Assembly (NCBI GenBank): GCA_020796225.1
Contig: CM036756.1
Span: 53,114,363-53,178,362, forward strand
Length of the DNA stretch: 64,000 nucleotides
Source: Arion vulgaris
Taxonomy: Eukaryota > Mollusca > Gastropoda > Stylommatophora > Arionidae
Reading direction: 5' to 3'
Part shown: positions 35,561 to 46,721 of the stretch, piece by piece
Layout of the letters: each line of letters opens with the position of its first letter
Numbering within the stretch: the stretch's first letter is position 1
Notes under the pieces: model-generated
Told to the model about the DNA's origin: nothing
Database searches by the model: none
The model's input: only the letters and a program-made list of their open reading frames with translations
Made by a program: the position numbers and the translations under genes

Positions 35561-35935
35561 TGGGGTGACCCGTTGCAGTGAAGTTGGAACCGTACTTATG
35601 AACTTATGAACTTATCTCAGCACTTCAGACCTGTCCGTATTGATGTAATGATGATCCTTACTAGGCACTAGCCTCATAGCTCATATCCTTATAACCCAGA
35701 GAACAAGAATAACTGTGTCCATATGAGAGTCACATATCTGAGCTTTTTAATTCTTAGTTCCTTTAACTGTCTATTATTATGTTCATTTGTCCCTTGGGCT
35801 CTCAGATCTTGTTATATTCCTGTACAGCTATTTGATGCTACATAGGAACTGTTTGTTCGTATGTTTTTTTTTTCTCATATACATGTATATATATATATAG
35901 ATATATAGATATACATTAACACATTAACAGACTCC
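35561..35935. other. Single-copy DNA with a TA-rich microsatellite
   Basis: Tatatatatatagatatata lies near 35887-35908. No gene recognised. Confidence 0.4.
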
Positions 35936-35939
35936 AGTT

Positions 35940-36548
35940 AACATGTAATGAATACAATATGATCGACAAAACCAAAGCATTGACATTTGCTAGAGAGGAA
36001 AATGCTACCAATATCTCCATCGACAATCGCTCACAAGTTCAAGACTTTACATATCTAGAGAGCATTTTTTTGCAAACTGAAGAATAACTAATGAAATCCA
36101 AAACAGATGCAACAAAGTAAAACAAATGATAGGATAAATGCCGACAGTTTAAAAATGCACCCTGTCACCATGAACACAGAAAGAGCAATGTTCAACACAA
36201 TCTTTCTCCCCAAATTTTGCTATCAGTGCCAAACCTGGACGCTGACATCAACTGATAGAAGAAAACTAGTCACGACAGAGAAGAAGTGTCTACGCAGAAT
36301 GCTGGAAGTAACAAGAAGAGACCGGTTTAGAAATGAAGACATCAGTACTAAACTTCATCAAGAAACAACAAATTAAATGGTTCGGCCACATGAACAGATT
36401 ACCAACAGACAATGAACCGCACAGGAGGGATGTTGCTCCGATACAATGGATACAAAGCAAAAGGCCGTTGACGCAAAAGATGGACCTCAGAGATAACAGA
36501 GGCAACGAAAGACACTATTTAGGAAACTCACACAAGGGCTCGTTCTAG
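35940..36548 (+). pseudogene. Degenerate LINE C-terminal fragment
   Basis: Reads across frames as NRSQVQDFTYLES, then CYQCQTWTLTSTDRRKL, then KKCLRRMLEVTRRDRFRNEDI and IKWFGHMNRLP. The family is distinct from the RTE-like LINE at 42049. The motif LEVTRRDRFRNED is the same one amplified in the 51-bp array at 36905. Confidence 0.75.
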
Positions 36549-36873
36549 AACTCTATTCTTATCCTAACTCTTTTAGGCAAAACAGGACTGAAGAAAAGAA
36601 AAAATAAAGAAAAGAAAGATATGCACACAGTCTAGTCTTGTCTTGCCTTATCCACATACACCATAAAGCGTCGTGGGGAGTTTCAATTTATATCTTGTAC
36701 CAGGTGAGTTGCTTCTGTAGTTGGTAATCTTTAATGTAGCAGGATAGCTGTGATATAGTCTATCTGGTTCTTAGTCTTCCTCAGGTTTTGCGTCCCTGTT
36801 GCAGGTTGTTATTAGCGCGAGATGCTAGTAGATCTGATTTCATTCTCATTAGGTCACCGGATCATTTTATTTA
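36549..36873. other. Single-copy DNA
   Basis: Purine-rich start, otherwise nothing recognised. Confidence 0.35.
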
Positions 36874-37125
36874 TTATCTTCTAATATGTTTGATGCATTG
36901 TGTGATTCCAACAACATTTCTCATGTTCTCATTTCTCAATCTATCACGTCTTGTAACATTGACGACATTTCTAATGTTTTCATTTCTCAATCTATCACGT
37001 CTTGTAACATTGACGACATTTCTCATGTTTTCATTTCTCAATCTATCACGTCTTGTAACATTGACGACATTTCTCAATCTATCACATCTAGTAACATTGA
37101 TGACATTTTCTTCAAGTGTTTACTT
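36874..37125 (-). pseudogene. LINE fragment consisting mostly of an amplified C-terminal motif
   Basis: The minus strand reads LEENVINVTRCDRLRNE, then repeats of RNVVNVTRRDRLRNEN. The motif VTRRDRLRNEN matches LEVTRRDRFRNEDI of the LINE at 35940. The last unit passes into unrelated sequence near 36890. Confidence 0.7.
36905..37090. repeat. 51-bp minisatellite, about 4 copies
   Basis: Units contain catttctcaatctatcacgt and cttgtaacattgacgac; 51 is a multiple of three and preserves the LINE reading frame on the minus strand. The fourth unit is shortened. Confidence 0.93.
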
Positions 37126-37202
37126 CACATGTTGATCATCTTTCTGTGTAGTTTAGTTAGAAGTACAAATATTAGCAATTCATTGCTAGCGATGATGAGA
37201 AC

Positions 37203-37341
37203 ATAGATCTCTGTGACGAAGAAGTTAAGATCTCTGTGACGAAGAAGTTAAGATCTCTGTGACGAAGAAGTTAAGATCTCTGTGACGAAGAAGTTAAGAT
37301 CTCTGTGACGAAGAAGTTAAGATCTCTGTGACGAAGAAGTT
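37203..37341. repeat. 23-bp minisatellite, about 6 copies
   Basis: Units gatctctgtgacgaagaagt plus taa directly precede, and lead into, the head of SINE D copy d. Confidence 0.93.
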
Positions 37342-37745
37342 CAGTGATCGTGCCAAAGGTACCAGGTTCGCTCCCTCGCGGAGACATCGGGATATTTTTC
37401 CAGAGATCCCTGATCTTAGTGTAGGTGAGATCGAGTTCCTAGTCATATCGGAGACGGACGATAAAACGTAGGTCCCGTGTTCAATGTGAGCACGTAAAAG
37501 TACATTTGACAGTTAAAAATCGAGAAGAATATTATAAATTAATTAGACAAATTTTAACAATACAATACCTACAAATATCTCCACCATCTTCTAAATTACA
37601 TAGGGACCCCTGACCGGTGCTACGGAGTTCGTACTCTGCCGCTGAGATCTTACTTCCTGTGTAAAAACGAGATCGGAGCACATATGGTAACTCACCGAAG
37701 TGCAATGATGATTGTCCTATCAATCAATCAATTCTAACTGACAAC
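37325..37745 (+). mobile_element. SINE D copy d, most complete copy
   Basis: This is the only plus-strand copy. Near the head, accaggttcgctccctcg resembles a B box (GGTTCGCTCCC against GGTTCRANNCC, one mismatch). Next come tttttccagagatccctgat and acgtgagc-type segments, then gtgctacggagttcgtactc, and finally a (atca)n tail at 37719-37736. It serves as the reference for the roughly 415-bp element. The tRNA-like origin is likely but not proven, as the A box is replaced by the 23-bp array. Confidence 0.72.
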
Positions 37746-38125
37746 ATTTACCAAACCCGTTTAGAGCAGTCTCCAAGGCACTAACAACAATTATGTGGTA
37801 AACTTCTTCAAAACTTCATAGAAGTAAAAGTACAAGCTCTAAATTCCTTCTGGTTGAGACAGCAAATAACAACATCATCACAGACATTGCAAAAATGAGG
37901 AAACTATGCCAAACACTTTTACTAGCAGAAAAGATCATAGAATCTTGAGAGTAGTAAGAAAGAAACAATACAAAAACATGACATCATTACATACATCAAA
38001 TGAACAGAAAATACTTTTGTTTGAAAGGAATGGAAGGCCAACTTAAAGAAAGAAAGAAAAGATAATAACCTGTGATTGATTAATTAACAAAACATATAAT
38101 ATTGTTAAGGAAAGTGATTGATTTA
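37746..38125. other. AT-rich single-copy DNA
   Basis: No gene recognised; many short stops in all frames. Confidence 0.35.
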
Positions 38126-38189
38126 TGATTTATTTCTCTCCGATCCTCCTGGAGCACAGGACCTCAACAGTGATTTGAAACTGTTCTCG

Positions 38190-39480
38190 GTCTCTTGCTG
38201 TTTTCTCAATGGTTATCAGTTATATGAGGACTATCATCATAGCACTCCTGACATGTCCATAGGTGATCCGATCTTCGTCTCAGCAAATCCAGCAGTGTCC
38301 AGCGGCCTAACACGCCAGTTCGATGTTGATTAATCAATCTCTTTGCATATTTAGTATGTCGTTCTTTTCGGGCTGTACCAATATTGATACCCATCTCTCA
38401 ATCTGGTCAGCGAGTGGGATTCACAGCCCTGAAATTCCTCTGTTCGGAAAGACTCTCTCATTGCGTGAAGAATGTCATTTCGATCCATGTAAGCTCCTTC
38501 TGATATTGTAGCCAAGCCAGTCAATCTATCAGCTCGTTCATTACCCCTAACTCCTGCGTGCTCAGGGACAAAAATGAAGGTGATTTCTCTGATCATTGTC
38601 TGTACCAGTACCTCCACCCAGTTTCGTCTCACCATTCCTGATATTCGACTTTATGAATCATGCTCATGGAGTCACTGAATATGAAAACACTAGAGTAGTT
38701 GTGAGATGTCAACCATTTCACCGTCTCCGTAACCGCCGAACCTCCGTTGTCAAACTACTTGTGGTTGTTGCGTAGGCCCCACTGGCCTCTCTTATTACTT
38801 GTCCTCCTGAGAGTGCTGAAAAAGCCAACGTACAGCGTTGTTGGCGAATGACTGAACTATCGGTGTAAATAATGACATCTGTATCATTGATGTTGTCATT
38901 CAAGAGGGCCTCCACCTCCACGTTAATCAGTGATAGATTATTTTGTTCGCAGTTTTTCCTAATAGATGTAATAACTGTGAAATCAGTCTGAAATTTAGGT
39001 GGCACAGCAATCCATTCCTCTCCTGGTTCAATTCCGGAAGGATCACAGATTTTCCTAAGAGTATCTTCCGCCTGACTCAGTCATGATCTGCCTTTCTTGA
39101 GTCTACACCCTTTCTCCTTAATTAGTTCTTCATGGAGAGGATGTTCCTTGTTTGCGTTGATTTTTAGATATGATCGAACCCTCCAAGTTTCAATTCTGTT
39201 AGCAATAATGGGGAGGTCAAGAAAGAATCTAATTGACACTCCTGGTGCATCCCATAATGATGCGCATAGCCTCATTCTTTCCAGTCTCACTGTTTGCGTA
39301 GGTCTAATTGTTAGGAGATCGCATGCATATTCTATACATGACAGTTCGAGCTCATGCATATTCTTTACATGACGAGCTGATAAATTGTTAGGAGAGCGCA
39401 TGCATATTCTTTATGGTTTCCCAGGATAGTCCAGCATTCTTCAGTTCCTCAAGAAGACTCTGTTTCCCAGGTCTGTTTTA
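38190..39480 (-). pseudogene. LINE 3' half with RNase H domain
   Basis: On the minus strand 39401-39081 encodes the linker before RNase H (LDLPIIANRIETWRV, HPLHEELIKEKGCRL). 39005-38718 encodes the RNase H start (DVIIYTDSSV, then TTSSLTTEVRR). 38635-38351 encodes its end (FIFVPEHAGVRGNERADRL). 38394-38206 encodes the C-terminus (RLINQHRTGVLGRWTLLDLL, then HLWTCQECYDD). Acidic residues typical of RNase H are visible in YTDSS, TEV and ERAD. The copy has at least three frameshifts. No polymerase core is present. Confidence 0.85.
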
Positions 39481-39514
39481 GGAAGTCCCTGTTTCCGCTT
39501 TTCTTGTTGGTTTC

Positions 39515-39703
39515 ACTCAAGTTATTATTAATTTTTTCCAGAGACCCCTAGGATTGTTGCTGGAGCTACGGGTTCGTGCTTTGTGCAATACGCTCGGCAG
39601 GTGGCGTGCCATTTCTGCTGAGAGGGACCGAGCCATATGGGGTCAAACCCGGTGCAATGAAGTCAAACCTTCGGCTTTAAAATCCTTTAAACTCAAGTTA
39701 TTA
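39515..39703 (+). mobile_element. SINE A copy, 5'-truncated, with 13-bp target duplication
   Basis: The body at 39528-39690 (ccagagacccctaggattgt to cggctttaaaatcctttaa) matches SINE A without its tRNA head. The 13-bp actcaagttatta flanks it exactly at 39515-39527 and 39691-39703. The sequence to the right is a LINE tail; that to the left is the spacer before the RNase H LINE. Confidence 0.88.
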
Positions 39704-40155
39704 AAGAAAGTAAGTAGAAGTAACTGGAGGACAACAAAAGACACTGCCAGAAAACTACAGTCCTTCATAAATGGATGTTTACGTAGAATAGAGGGACTGA
39801 GATGATATGATAAGATTACAAACGAGGAACTCAGAGAAAGAACTAAGCAGATATCAACGGAGAAAGAGCTCAGGAAGAGACGCTGGCGATGGGTAGGATA
39901 CACATTTAGAAGACCGACCGGAAGCATTGCAAGACAGGCACTGTTTTGTAACCCACTGGGAAAGAGAAGTAGTGGAAGTCCTAGACAGACCTGGAGAAGA
40001 GAGCTAGAGGCTGTTATTGAAAGGATAGGTAAACATGGAAAGAATTGAAAGGAATCGCAGGAGAGAGAAGGAATGGCAGGAGAGAGAAGGAGCTGGAAGA
40101 GGTTTGATGAAGACCTGTGCTCCATTTGGAGTTGTAAGGTGAAGAAGTAGAAGTA
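39704..40155 (+). pseudogene. RTE-like LINE 3' fragment
   Basis: Reads TARKLQSFINGCLRRIEGLR, then (shifted) [23 protein letters not shown] and TWRRELEAVIERIG, matching the tail of the full LINE at 44870-45235 closely at the DNA level (gaccgaccggaagcattgca). A ggagagagaaggaatggcag segment is duplicated near 40060-40095. It is 5'-truncated. Confidence 0.87.
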
Positions 40156-40164
40156 AAACAACTG

Positions 40165-40355
40165 TTGTTCATATCTTGATGTATACTGGAGCATACAGCT
40201 TTAAAACATATCTTGATGTATACTGGAGCATACAGCTTTAAAACATATCTTGATGTATACTGGAGCATACAGCTTTAAAACATATCCTGATGTATACTGG
40301 AGCATACAGCTTTAAAACATATCCTGATGTATACTGGAGCATACAGCTTTAAAAT
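40165..40355. repeat. 37-bp minisatellite, 5 copies
   Basis: Units contain acatatcttgatgtatactg and gagcatacagctttaaa; the last two have tcctg. Confidence 0.95.
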
Positions 40356-40925
40356 CGTATTTTCTTTGACGAAAGGTAAATGTGGATGTGTGGTCAATTT
40401 CACATCGGTCTTATTTATTGTCCATGCTTCCCTGGAATCAAAGTGAGGTTGGGTCGACCTGGGAGCAGAGAAGTTAGTTAAAACAATTTTAACTCCCACT
40501 GTGAAATTGATCCCTGGATTACGCGCCTATGAAGCAATTACACTACCACTATACACTGTCGCGACTGTAATTATAGAAAATGATATCTCTTAATTCCTAC
40601 TGCTTAATCACTGATAATGGTTAGTTAGTTACGGAGCTATTATATTATTAGGGAGAAAAGCTTCTTGTTCTAGTTGTCGTTACGCAGAAGACAGATTTAT
40701 TATAATCACTCTAATGTGTACATATGGCATTTTTAAAAGTAGTGATTATGCTTGTGTTCAATAACTAATTTCAAATTGTAAAATTGTATCAATATTAACA
40801 TATGCCAACCAGAGTTGGAAAATAACTTAACATATAGAAAGAATGTTGATTGCTTGTGAAAATGCGGTGTCTGTGAAAAATAATGTATTTAAAATGGAAC
40901 GAATTTAAGTAAAGGATTGAAATAA
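40356..40925. other. AT-rich single-copy DNA
   Basis: No gene recognised. Confidence 0.4.
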
Positions 40926-40929
40926 GAGA

Positions 40930-41890
40930 AATGGCTGGTCAACAACTAGTAAAAACTGTTATAAGAGAGAGAAGATGAAGATATGTTGGGCATACTGTGA
41001 GAAGAAATGATTAAAGAAGATATGTTGGGCATACTGTGAGAAGAAATGATTAAAGAAGATATGTTGGGCATACTGTGAGAAGAAATGATTAAAGAAGATA
41101 TGTTGGGCATACTGTGAGAAGAAATGATTAAAGAAGATATGTTGGGCATACTGTGAGAAGAAATGATTAAAGAAGATATGTTGGGCATACTGTGAGAAGA
41201 AATGATTAAAGAAGATATGTTGGGCATACTGTGAGAAGAAATGATTAAAGAAGATATGTTGGGCATACTGTGAGAAGAAATGATTAAAGAAGATATGTTG
41301 GGCATACTGTGAGAAGAAATGATTAAAGAAGATATGTTGGGCATACTGTGAGAAGAAATGATTAAAGAAGATATGTTGGGCATACTGTGAGAAGAAATGA
41401 TTAAAGAAGATATGTTGGGCATACTGTGAGAAGAAATGATTAAAGAAGATATGTTGGGCATACTGTGAGAAGAAATGATTAAAGAAGATATGTTGGGCAT
41501 ACTGTGAGAAGAAATGATTAAAGAAGATATGTTGGGCATACTGTGAGAAGAAATGATTAAAGAAGATATGTTGGGCATACTGTGAGAAGAAATGATTAAA
41601 GAAGATATGTTGGGCATACTGTGAGAAGAAATGATTAAAGAAGATATGTTGGGCATACTGTGAGAAGAAATGATTAAAGAAGATATGTTGGGTATACTGT
41701 GAGAAGAAATGATTAAAGAATATATGTTGGGCATACTGTGAGAAGAAATGATTAAAGAAGATATGTTGGGCATACTGTGAGAAGAAATGATTAAAGAATC
41801 ACAAAGCAGGATTTGAATGGGGAAACAAATGGTAAGAAAGAAGGAAATTCTTAGGGAAAACCTGAAACGAGATTTATTGAGAAAGGCGAG
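40930..41890 (+). pseudogene. LINE C-terminal fragment dominated by a 39-bp array
   Basis: The plus-strand array unit encodes RYVGHTVRRND followed by a stop and RR. After the array, the sequence reads RITKQDLNGETNGKKEG, fitting the RxxGHxxRRxDxxITKQxLxWxPxGxRKxG pattern of LINE C-termini. So the array is a tandem expansion of a LINE piece. The long minus-strand frame across it (40946-41920) is not a gene. Confidence 0.72.
40973..41800. repeat. 39-bp minisatellite, about 21 copies
   Basis: Units contain aagatatgttgggcatactg and tgagaagaaatgattaaag; only about two bases differ across the whole array (ggtatac at 41690, aatatatg at 41719), implying recent expansion. Confidence 0.97.
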
Positions 41891-42038
41891 AATTATTGCA
41901 TTTCCAGAGAAGTTCCCCAAGATAGAGAATAGTAATCAATGACTTGCATGTCCAATGTAACGTATAACGTGACATGATAAATATATGAATAAAATAACTA
42001 TATTTCATCACTATTGTTTTCATTATTTGCAACTTATC
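41891..42038. other. AT-rich flank of the LINE
   Basis: No gene. Ends in the left 10-bp target duplication of the LINE. Confidence 0.5.
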
Positions 42039-45000
42039 AATATACATACGCCCGAGTGCTGCGGGGCCCACAGGGGAGAAGAATATGCAGCAATGTCTAC
42101 CTGCCAGGCATGTCGTAAGAGGCGACTAAGGAGGTTTGGACGTGGGGCTGGCTACCTCACCCTGTAGAAAAAATAAGCCAAAAAACTTCAACAAACATGG
42201 ATAGTACAATAATATGGAATAACTCAACTCAACCATCCGAACTAGGGAAGGTCCCCAACAGGGGGCAAATGACGTATCACCGGGAAAGCCGAAAGGATCC
42301 GGGGATGACGACTAGCCTTCTTTCCTGTCGGAAAATAGCCAGAATTGGTTGCTGGAACGTGAGAACGTTGCTGGAGCAGGGAAAAATGGCCCAGCTCGCG
42401 ACAGAGGTGAAAACTACAAGATAGACATTCTGGGAGTCTCGGAGACAAGATGGAAAGGAATAGACAAAATTAAACTACACACAGGCGAAATAATGCTGTC
42501 CTCAGGGCAAAAAGAAGAAGAGAGCACACACCATAGTAAAGGAGTTGCCCTCATGCTGTCCAGAGAAGCACAAAAGCATTAATAGAATGGGAAACAATCG
42601 GCTCAGAATAATAACAGCAACATTTAGAACTAACAAAAAGAAAATTAACCTAAAGGTCATCCAATGCTATGCGCCAACTAACGATCGGGAACAAGTAGCT
42701 AAAGAGAGGTTTTATACCAAAGTACAAAGTATTATGGACAGGAAGAGAAAAAAGGATATTATAATTTTGATGGGGGACTTAAATGCAAAGATAGGAGACG
42801 ACAATAGCAGTTTCGAAGAGACCATGGGAAATCATGGGCTGGGTAGAATGAATGAGAATGGGGAAATGTTCGCAAATGTGTGTGCCTCAAACCAGTTAAT
42901 CATAGGCGGCAGCATATTTCAGCATAAGAGAGTACAGAAGGCCACATGGATATCACCAGACCACATAACAGCTAACCAGATAGACCACATATGTATTGAT
43001 AAGAAATTTAGAACATCATTACAAGACGTTAAAGTGTGCAGAGGTGCAGACGTGGCATCAGATCACCACCTCCTGTTAAGTAAAATCAGGCTGAAACTTA
43101 AAAGATATTCAATACACCCAAATTATAGAAAGCAGTTCAAAGTAGAAGAGCTTAGGAACCAGGAAGTAAGAGACAGATTTGCAGTCGCAGTATCAAACAA
43201 GTACCAAGCATTGAAACAGCTGGTAGACGATATGAATATTGAGGAACATTGGCAACAGATAAAAAATAAATGGAAGGATACATGCTCAGAGGTTTTGGGA
43301 GATAAGGAGCGGAAAAACAAAGATTGGATAACAACAGATACCCTTAGTCTGATCAAAGAAAGAAAAAGCAGGAAAGCGGATCTAAACAGATGCAAAACTA
43401 GAGGTGCTAAAGCTAAAGCCCACAAGGTATATGGGGAAGCCAACAAAAAAGGTTAAACAAAACATAAGAAGGGATAAAATAAAATATATAGTGGAGTTGG
43501 CAGGAGAAGCAGAAGAAGCAGCAGAAAAAAGAAATATGAGGGACCTGTATAACATTACAAGGAAGTTAACAGGAAAATACAAACAATCAAGTGGCCTTAT
43601 AAAAGACAAGAGAGGCAAAGTAATTAGCAACACTAAAGAACAAATGGAGAGATGGAAAGAACATTTTGAAGAACTGCTATGCCAAAACCGCAGGTCCCAC
43701 CGGAAATAGAGCCAGCTGAAGAGGAGCTACAAATTAATTGTGAAAGACCAAGTAAAGAAGAAATAATGAAGGCCATAACAAATTTAAAGGATAGGAAAGC
43801 AGCAGGGCCAGACAACATTCCAGAAGAGGCCATTAAGGCAGATAAAGATACCTCAACAGAGCTACTATACAAATTACTAGGAAGATATGGGAGAGAGAAG
43901 AGATACCAGTAGAGTGGAAAGAAGGTCACTTGGTAAAACTGCCAAAGAAGGTAGACATGCAAGAATGTACGAACTATAGAGGGATAATGCTACTATCAGT
44001 GCCAGGCAAAGTATTAAACAGGATTATACTCGATAGACTTAAAGAGGCCATAGATAAACAACTGAGAGAAGAACAAGCATGGTTCCGTGGGAATAGATCC
44101 TGCACAGACCAGATAGCTACACTGCGCATTATAGTGGAGCAAAGTTTGGAGTGGAACTCTCCACTATACATAGGTTTTGTGGATTATGAAAAGGCGTTTG
44201 ATAGTCTGGATAGGAAATCATTGTGGAAACTATTAATACACTATGGAGTTCCACCCAAGATTGCAAACCTAATAAAGAAAACGTATGAAGGAATGAAATG
44301 CAGAGTCATACACGAGGGCCAACTGACGGAATCCTTTGAGATAAGAACAGGGGTGAGGCAGGGATGCTTGTTATCACCATTCCTGTTCTTGCTGGCCATA
44401 GATTGGATCATGAAATCAACAACGGATAACAGAGGGGAATACAATGGACACTTGTGAAACAACTGGAGGACCTGGATTTTGCAGACGATCTGGCTTTGCT
44501 GTCTCACAACCACGCACAGATTAAAGACAAAATGAATACCTTAAATAATAAGTCTCAGCAGCTAGGTTTGAAAATACACAGGGGAAGACCAAGGTCATGA
44601 GAATAAATGCTGCAAATGTAAACCAGATTATGCTGGAGGAAACAGCACTGAAGGATGTAGAATCATACACATACCTTGGAAGCAACATAGACACAGAAGG
44701 AGGAACAAACAAAGATGTTAAGATAATACAAAAAGCAAGAGGAACTTTATTGCATTGAGTAAGATATGGAAGGCAAGGAGATCAAAACAAACACAAAATT
44801 GAGAATTTTCCAGTCAAATGTGAAGTCAGTGCTGTTCTATGGCTCGGAAACATGGAAGACCACAAAGGAAACTATCAGAAAACTGCAGACCTTCGTAAAT
44901 GGATGTTTACGTAGGATAGAGGAATTGAGATGGTATGATAAGATTACAAACGAGGAACTCAGGAGAGAACAAAGCAGATACCAGTGGAGAAAGAGTTCAG

Positions 45001-45276
45001 GAAGAGATGCTGGCGATGGATAGGACATACATTGAGAAGACCGACCGGAAGCATCGCAAGACAGGCATTGTTTTGGAACCCGCAGGAAAGAGGAGTAGGG
45101 GAGGCCTAGGCAGACCTGGAGAAGAGAGCTGGAGGCGGATATAAAGAGGACAGGCAAAACATGGAAAGAATTGGAAGGGATGGCAAGAGAGAGGAAGAGA
45201 TGGAAGAAGTTTGTTGAAGACCTGTGATCCGATGGGAGTTGAAAGGTGATGATGATGATGATGATGAATATACATA
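42039..45276 (+). mobile_element. Full-length RTE-like LINE (3218 bp) with 10-bp target duplication
   Basis: The body spans 42049-45266. The 10-bp aatatacata occurs directly before it (42039-42048) and after it (45267-45276). The 5' end (ctgcggggcccacaggggag, ggcatgtcgtaagaggcgac) is shared with 14220-14328. The 3' end is a (gat)n run of about seven units. The length, single coding region with endonuclease then polymerase, and trinucleotide tail all fit the RTE group; the clade is inferred. Confidence 0.88.
42197..45230 (+). pseudogene. LINE endonuclease/reverse transcriptase, frameshifted
   Basis: This protein would nick target DNA and copy its own RNA at the nick. The AP-type endonuclease has IGCWNVRTLLEQGK (42340), DILGVSETRW (42425), QCYAPTND, MGDLNAKIGDDN (42770), IDHICIDKKF and ASDHHLL (43055). 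The polymerase has KAAGPDNIP (43797), LPKKVDMQECTNYRGIMLLS, FVDYEKAFDS (catalytic Asp, 44173), GVRQGCLLSPFLF (44351) and LDFADDLALL (catalytic Asp pair, 44473). A tail follows ([47 protein letters not shown]). Frame changes occur near 42400, 42560, 43440, 43690, 43900, 44440, 44578, 44760, 45020 and 45105. Motif residues are intact except QAWFR for the usual QAGFR. It cannot encode one protein. Confidence 0.93.
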
Positions 45277-45339
45277 GTGAAACTAGTAATAATACTGAAT
45301 CAGTTTTTGATTGTTTAAGAATCATCATCATTGCAAAAT

Positions 45340-45420
45340 GGGAAGACACCTGTGTGTCTAGTTTCCGATTAAGAGATGGGGAACGATAACGTCCCCTGTT
45401 CGATCCCTCGGTAACATGGG
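45340..45420 (+). other. tRNA-like fragment, possible SINE head
   Basis: Cgtcccctgttcgatccctc contains a perfect B box (GTTCGATCC), about 40 nt after a poor A-box candidate (gtctagtttccgattaagag). It does not fold convincingly as a full tRNA by eye; probably a SINE remnant. Confidence 0.4.
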
Positions 45421-45837
45421 GTTCTTCCTCTTGGTTCTTGAAACCCCTTATTCTCTTGCTACAATAAACCTGAAGCTACATATGCAGGATGTGTGCATGT
45501 ATGTTATATGTATATGCTTATGTCTACGTATGCTACTGTTTCGTCTCATATATAGAAGCACAAAAAAGCTTATCGCATGTATTTGTCCAAACACTGTTCG
45601 ATCGCTTTTGACCTGATTAGGCAGTGTTCTATAGTCGGTGCTGTTTATAAAAGACACAACTTAGTGAAGCTCTTTCTTTTAGAGGTCTAGCTGGTTGTAT
45701 TCTTAAAAACTTTCAACTGTAGGGCTAGGCAATTGGGGCCGTAAGAAATAAAAGTTTTTGTTTCAAATAGTGTGTTTGGAATTTGTATTTCGAAGCCCTA
45801 ATACTTGTACACTGTCTATTTATTGATCATATTCATT
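45421..45837. other. Single-copy DNA
   Basis: No gene recognised. Confidence 0.35.
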
Positions 45838-46243
45838 GATTCTAGTGCTTCCCAAGGAGACTAGTGCTTCCCAAGGAGGCTCTAGTGCTTCCCAAGGGGG
45901 CTCTAGTGCTTCCCAATGGGACTCTAGTGCTTCCCAAGGAGGCTCTAGTGCTTCCCAAGGAGGCTCTAGTGCTTACCAAGGGGACTCTAGTGCTTCCCAA
46001 GGAGGCTCTAGTGCTTCCCAAGGAGGCTCTAGTGCTTCCCAAGGGGGCTCTAGTGCTTCCCAATGGGACTCTAGTGCTTCCCAAGGGACTCTAGTGCTTC
46101 CCAAGGAGGCTCTAGTGCTTCCCAATGAGGCTCTAGTGCTTCCCAAGGGGGGCTCTAGTGCTTCCTAAGGGGACTCTAGTGCTTCCCAAGGAGACTCTAG
46201 TTCTTCCCATGGGGACTCTAGTGCTTCCCAAGGGGGCTCTTAA
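45838..46243. repeat. 21-bp minisatellite, about 19 copies
   Basis: Units ctctagtgcttcccaaggag plus g, with variants ggggg, tggga and gggga. The 21-bp period keeps frames open (seven-residue repeat); not a gene. Confidence 0.96.
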
Positions 46244-46503
46244 AACATTGTATTCTCTTATCTCTCAGTAAGGTCAAATATTTGTTCTATGTTGGTAAGA
46301 AAATAAAACCGATGACCTGTACATGTGTGGCTACTGTTCTCCACAAGCGGTCCTAATTTATGTGCTCTATACACTCCTCCTCCACTAGTGTACTCTCAGA
46401 AATGGGAATAAAACGATGTAAAGACAGAAGGCATGCATGCTGAAAATTTCGCTCGCGCACGTATTACACTTACGTCTAAACACAGGATTTCAATCCCAAA
46501 CCT
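46244..46503. other. Single-copy DNA
   Basis: Nothing recognised. Confidence 0.35.
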
Positions 46504-46721
46504 TTATTTCTTCTTTTGTTTTTCGATTCAGAAGCACTTGCGCTTTCTGCTCTTCGGTTCGGTGCCTTGTACATCGTAACCCTTCGGTGCCACGAACACC
46601 ATGAATCTGGGGAACAGGTGGCTTTTCTGCCAGCCCGTGGAATTGAACCGCACTCATGGGCTCTTGCCACCCGTCGTCCAACGCGCTACGAACACGCAGG
46701 GCAGGCGAGCTCTTATTTCTT
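46504..46721 (-). mobile_element. SINE B copy, tRNA-derived
   Basis: The minus-strand head has tcgtagcgcgttggacgacg (A box) and gcggttcaattccacgggct (B box, perfect GGTTCAATTCC), with the same body as 35350-35560. A 9-bp ttatttctt flanks it at 46504-46512 and 46713-46721, a plausible target duplication. Confidence 0.85.

Noticed and set aside
40946..41920. 324-codon minus-strand frame
   Set aside because: It is the reverse complement of an amplified LINE C-terminal segment; the meaningful strand is the plus strand.
45836..46168. Ser/Gly-rich repeat protein
   Set aside because: 21-bp minisatellite, open on both strands; low complexity without gene context.
46504..46721. tRNA gene in SINE B
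   Set aside because: Promoter boxes only; the same head and body recur at 35350, so it is a SINE.
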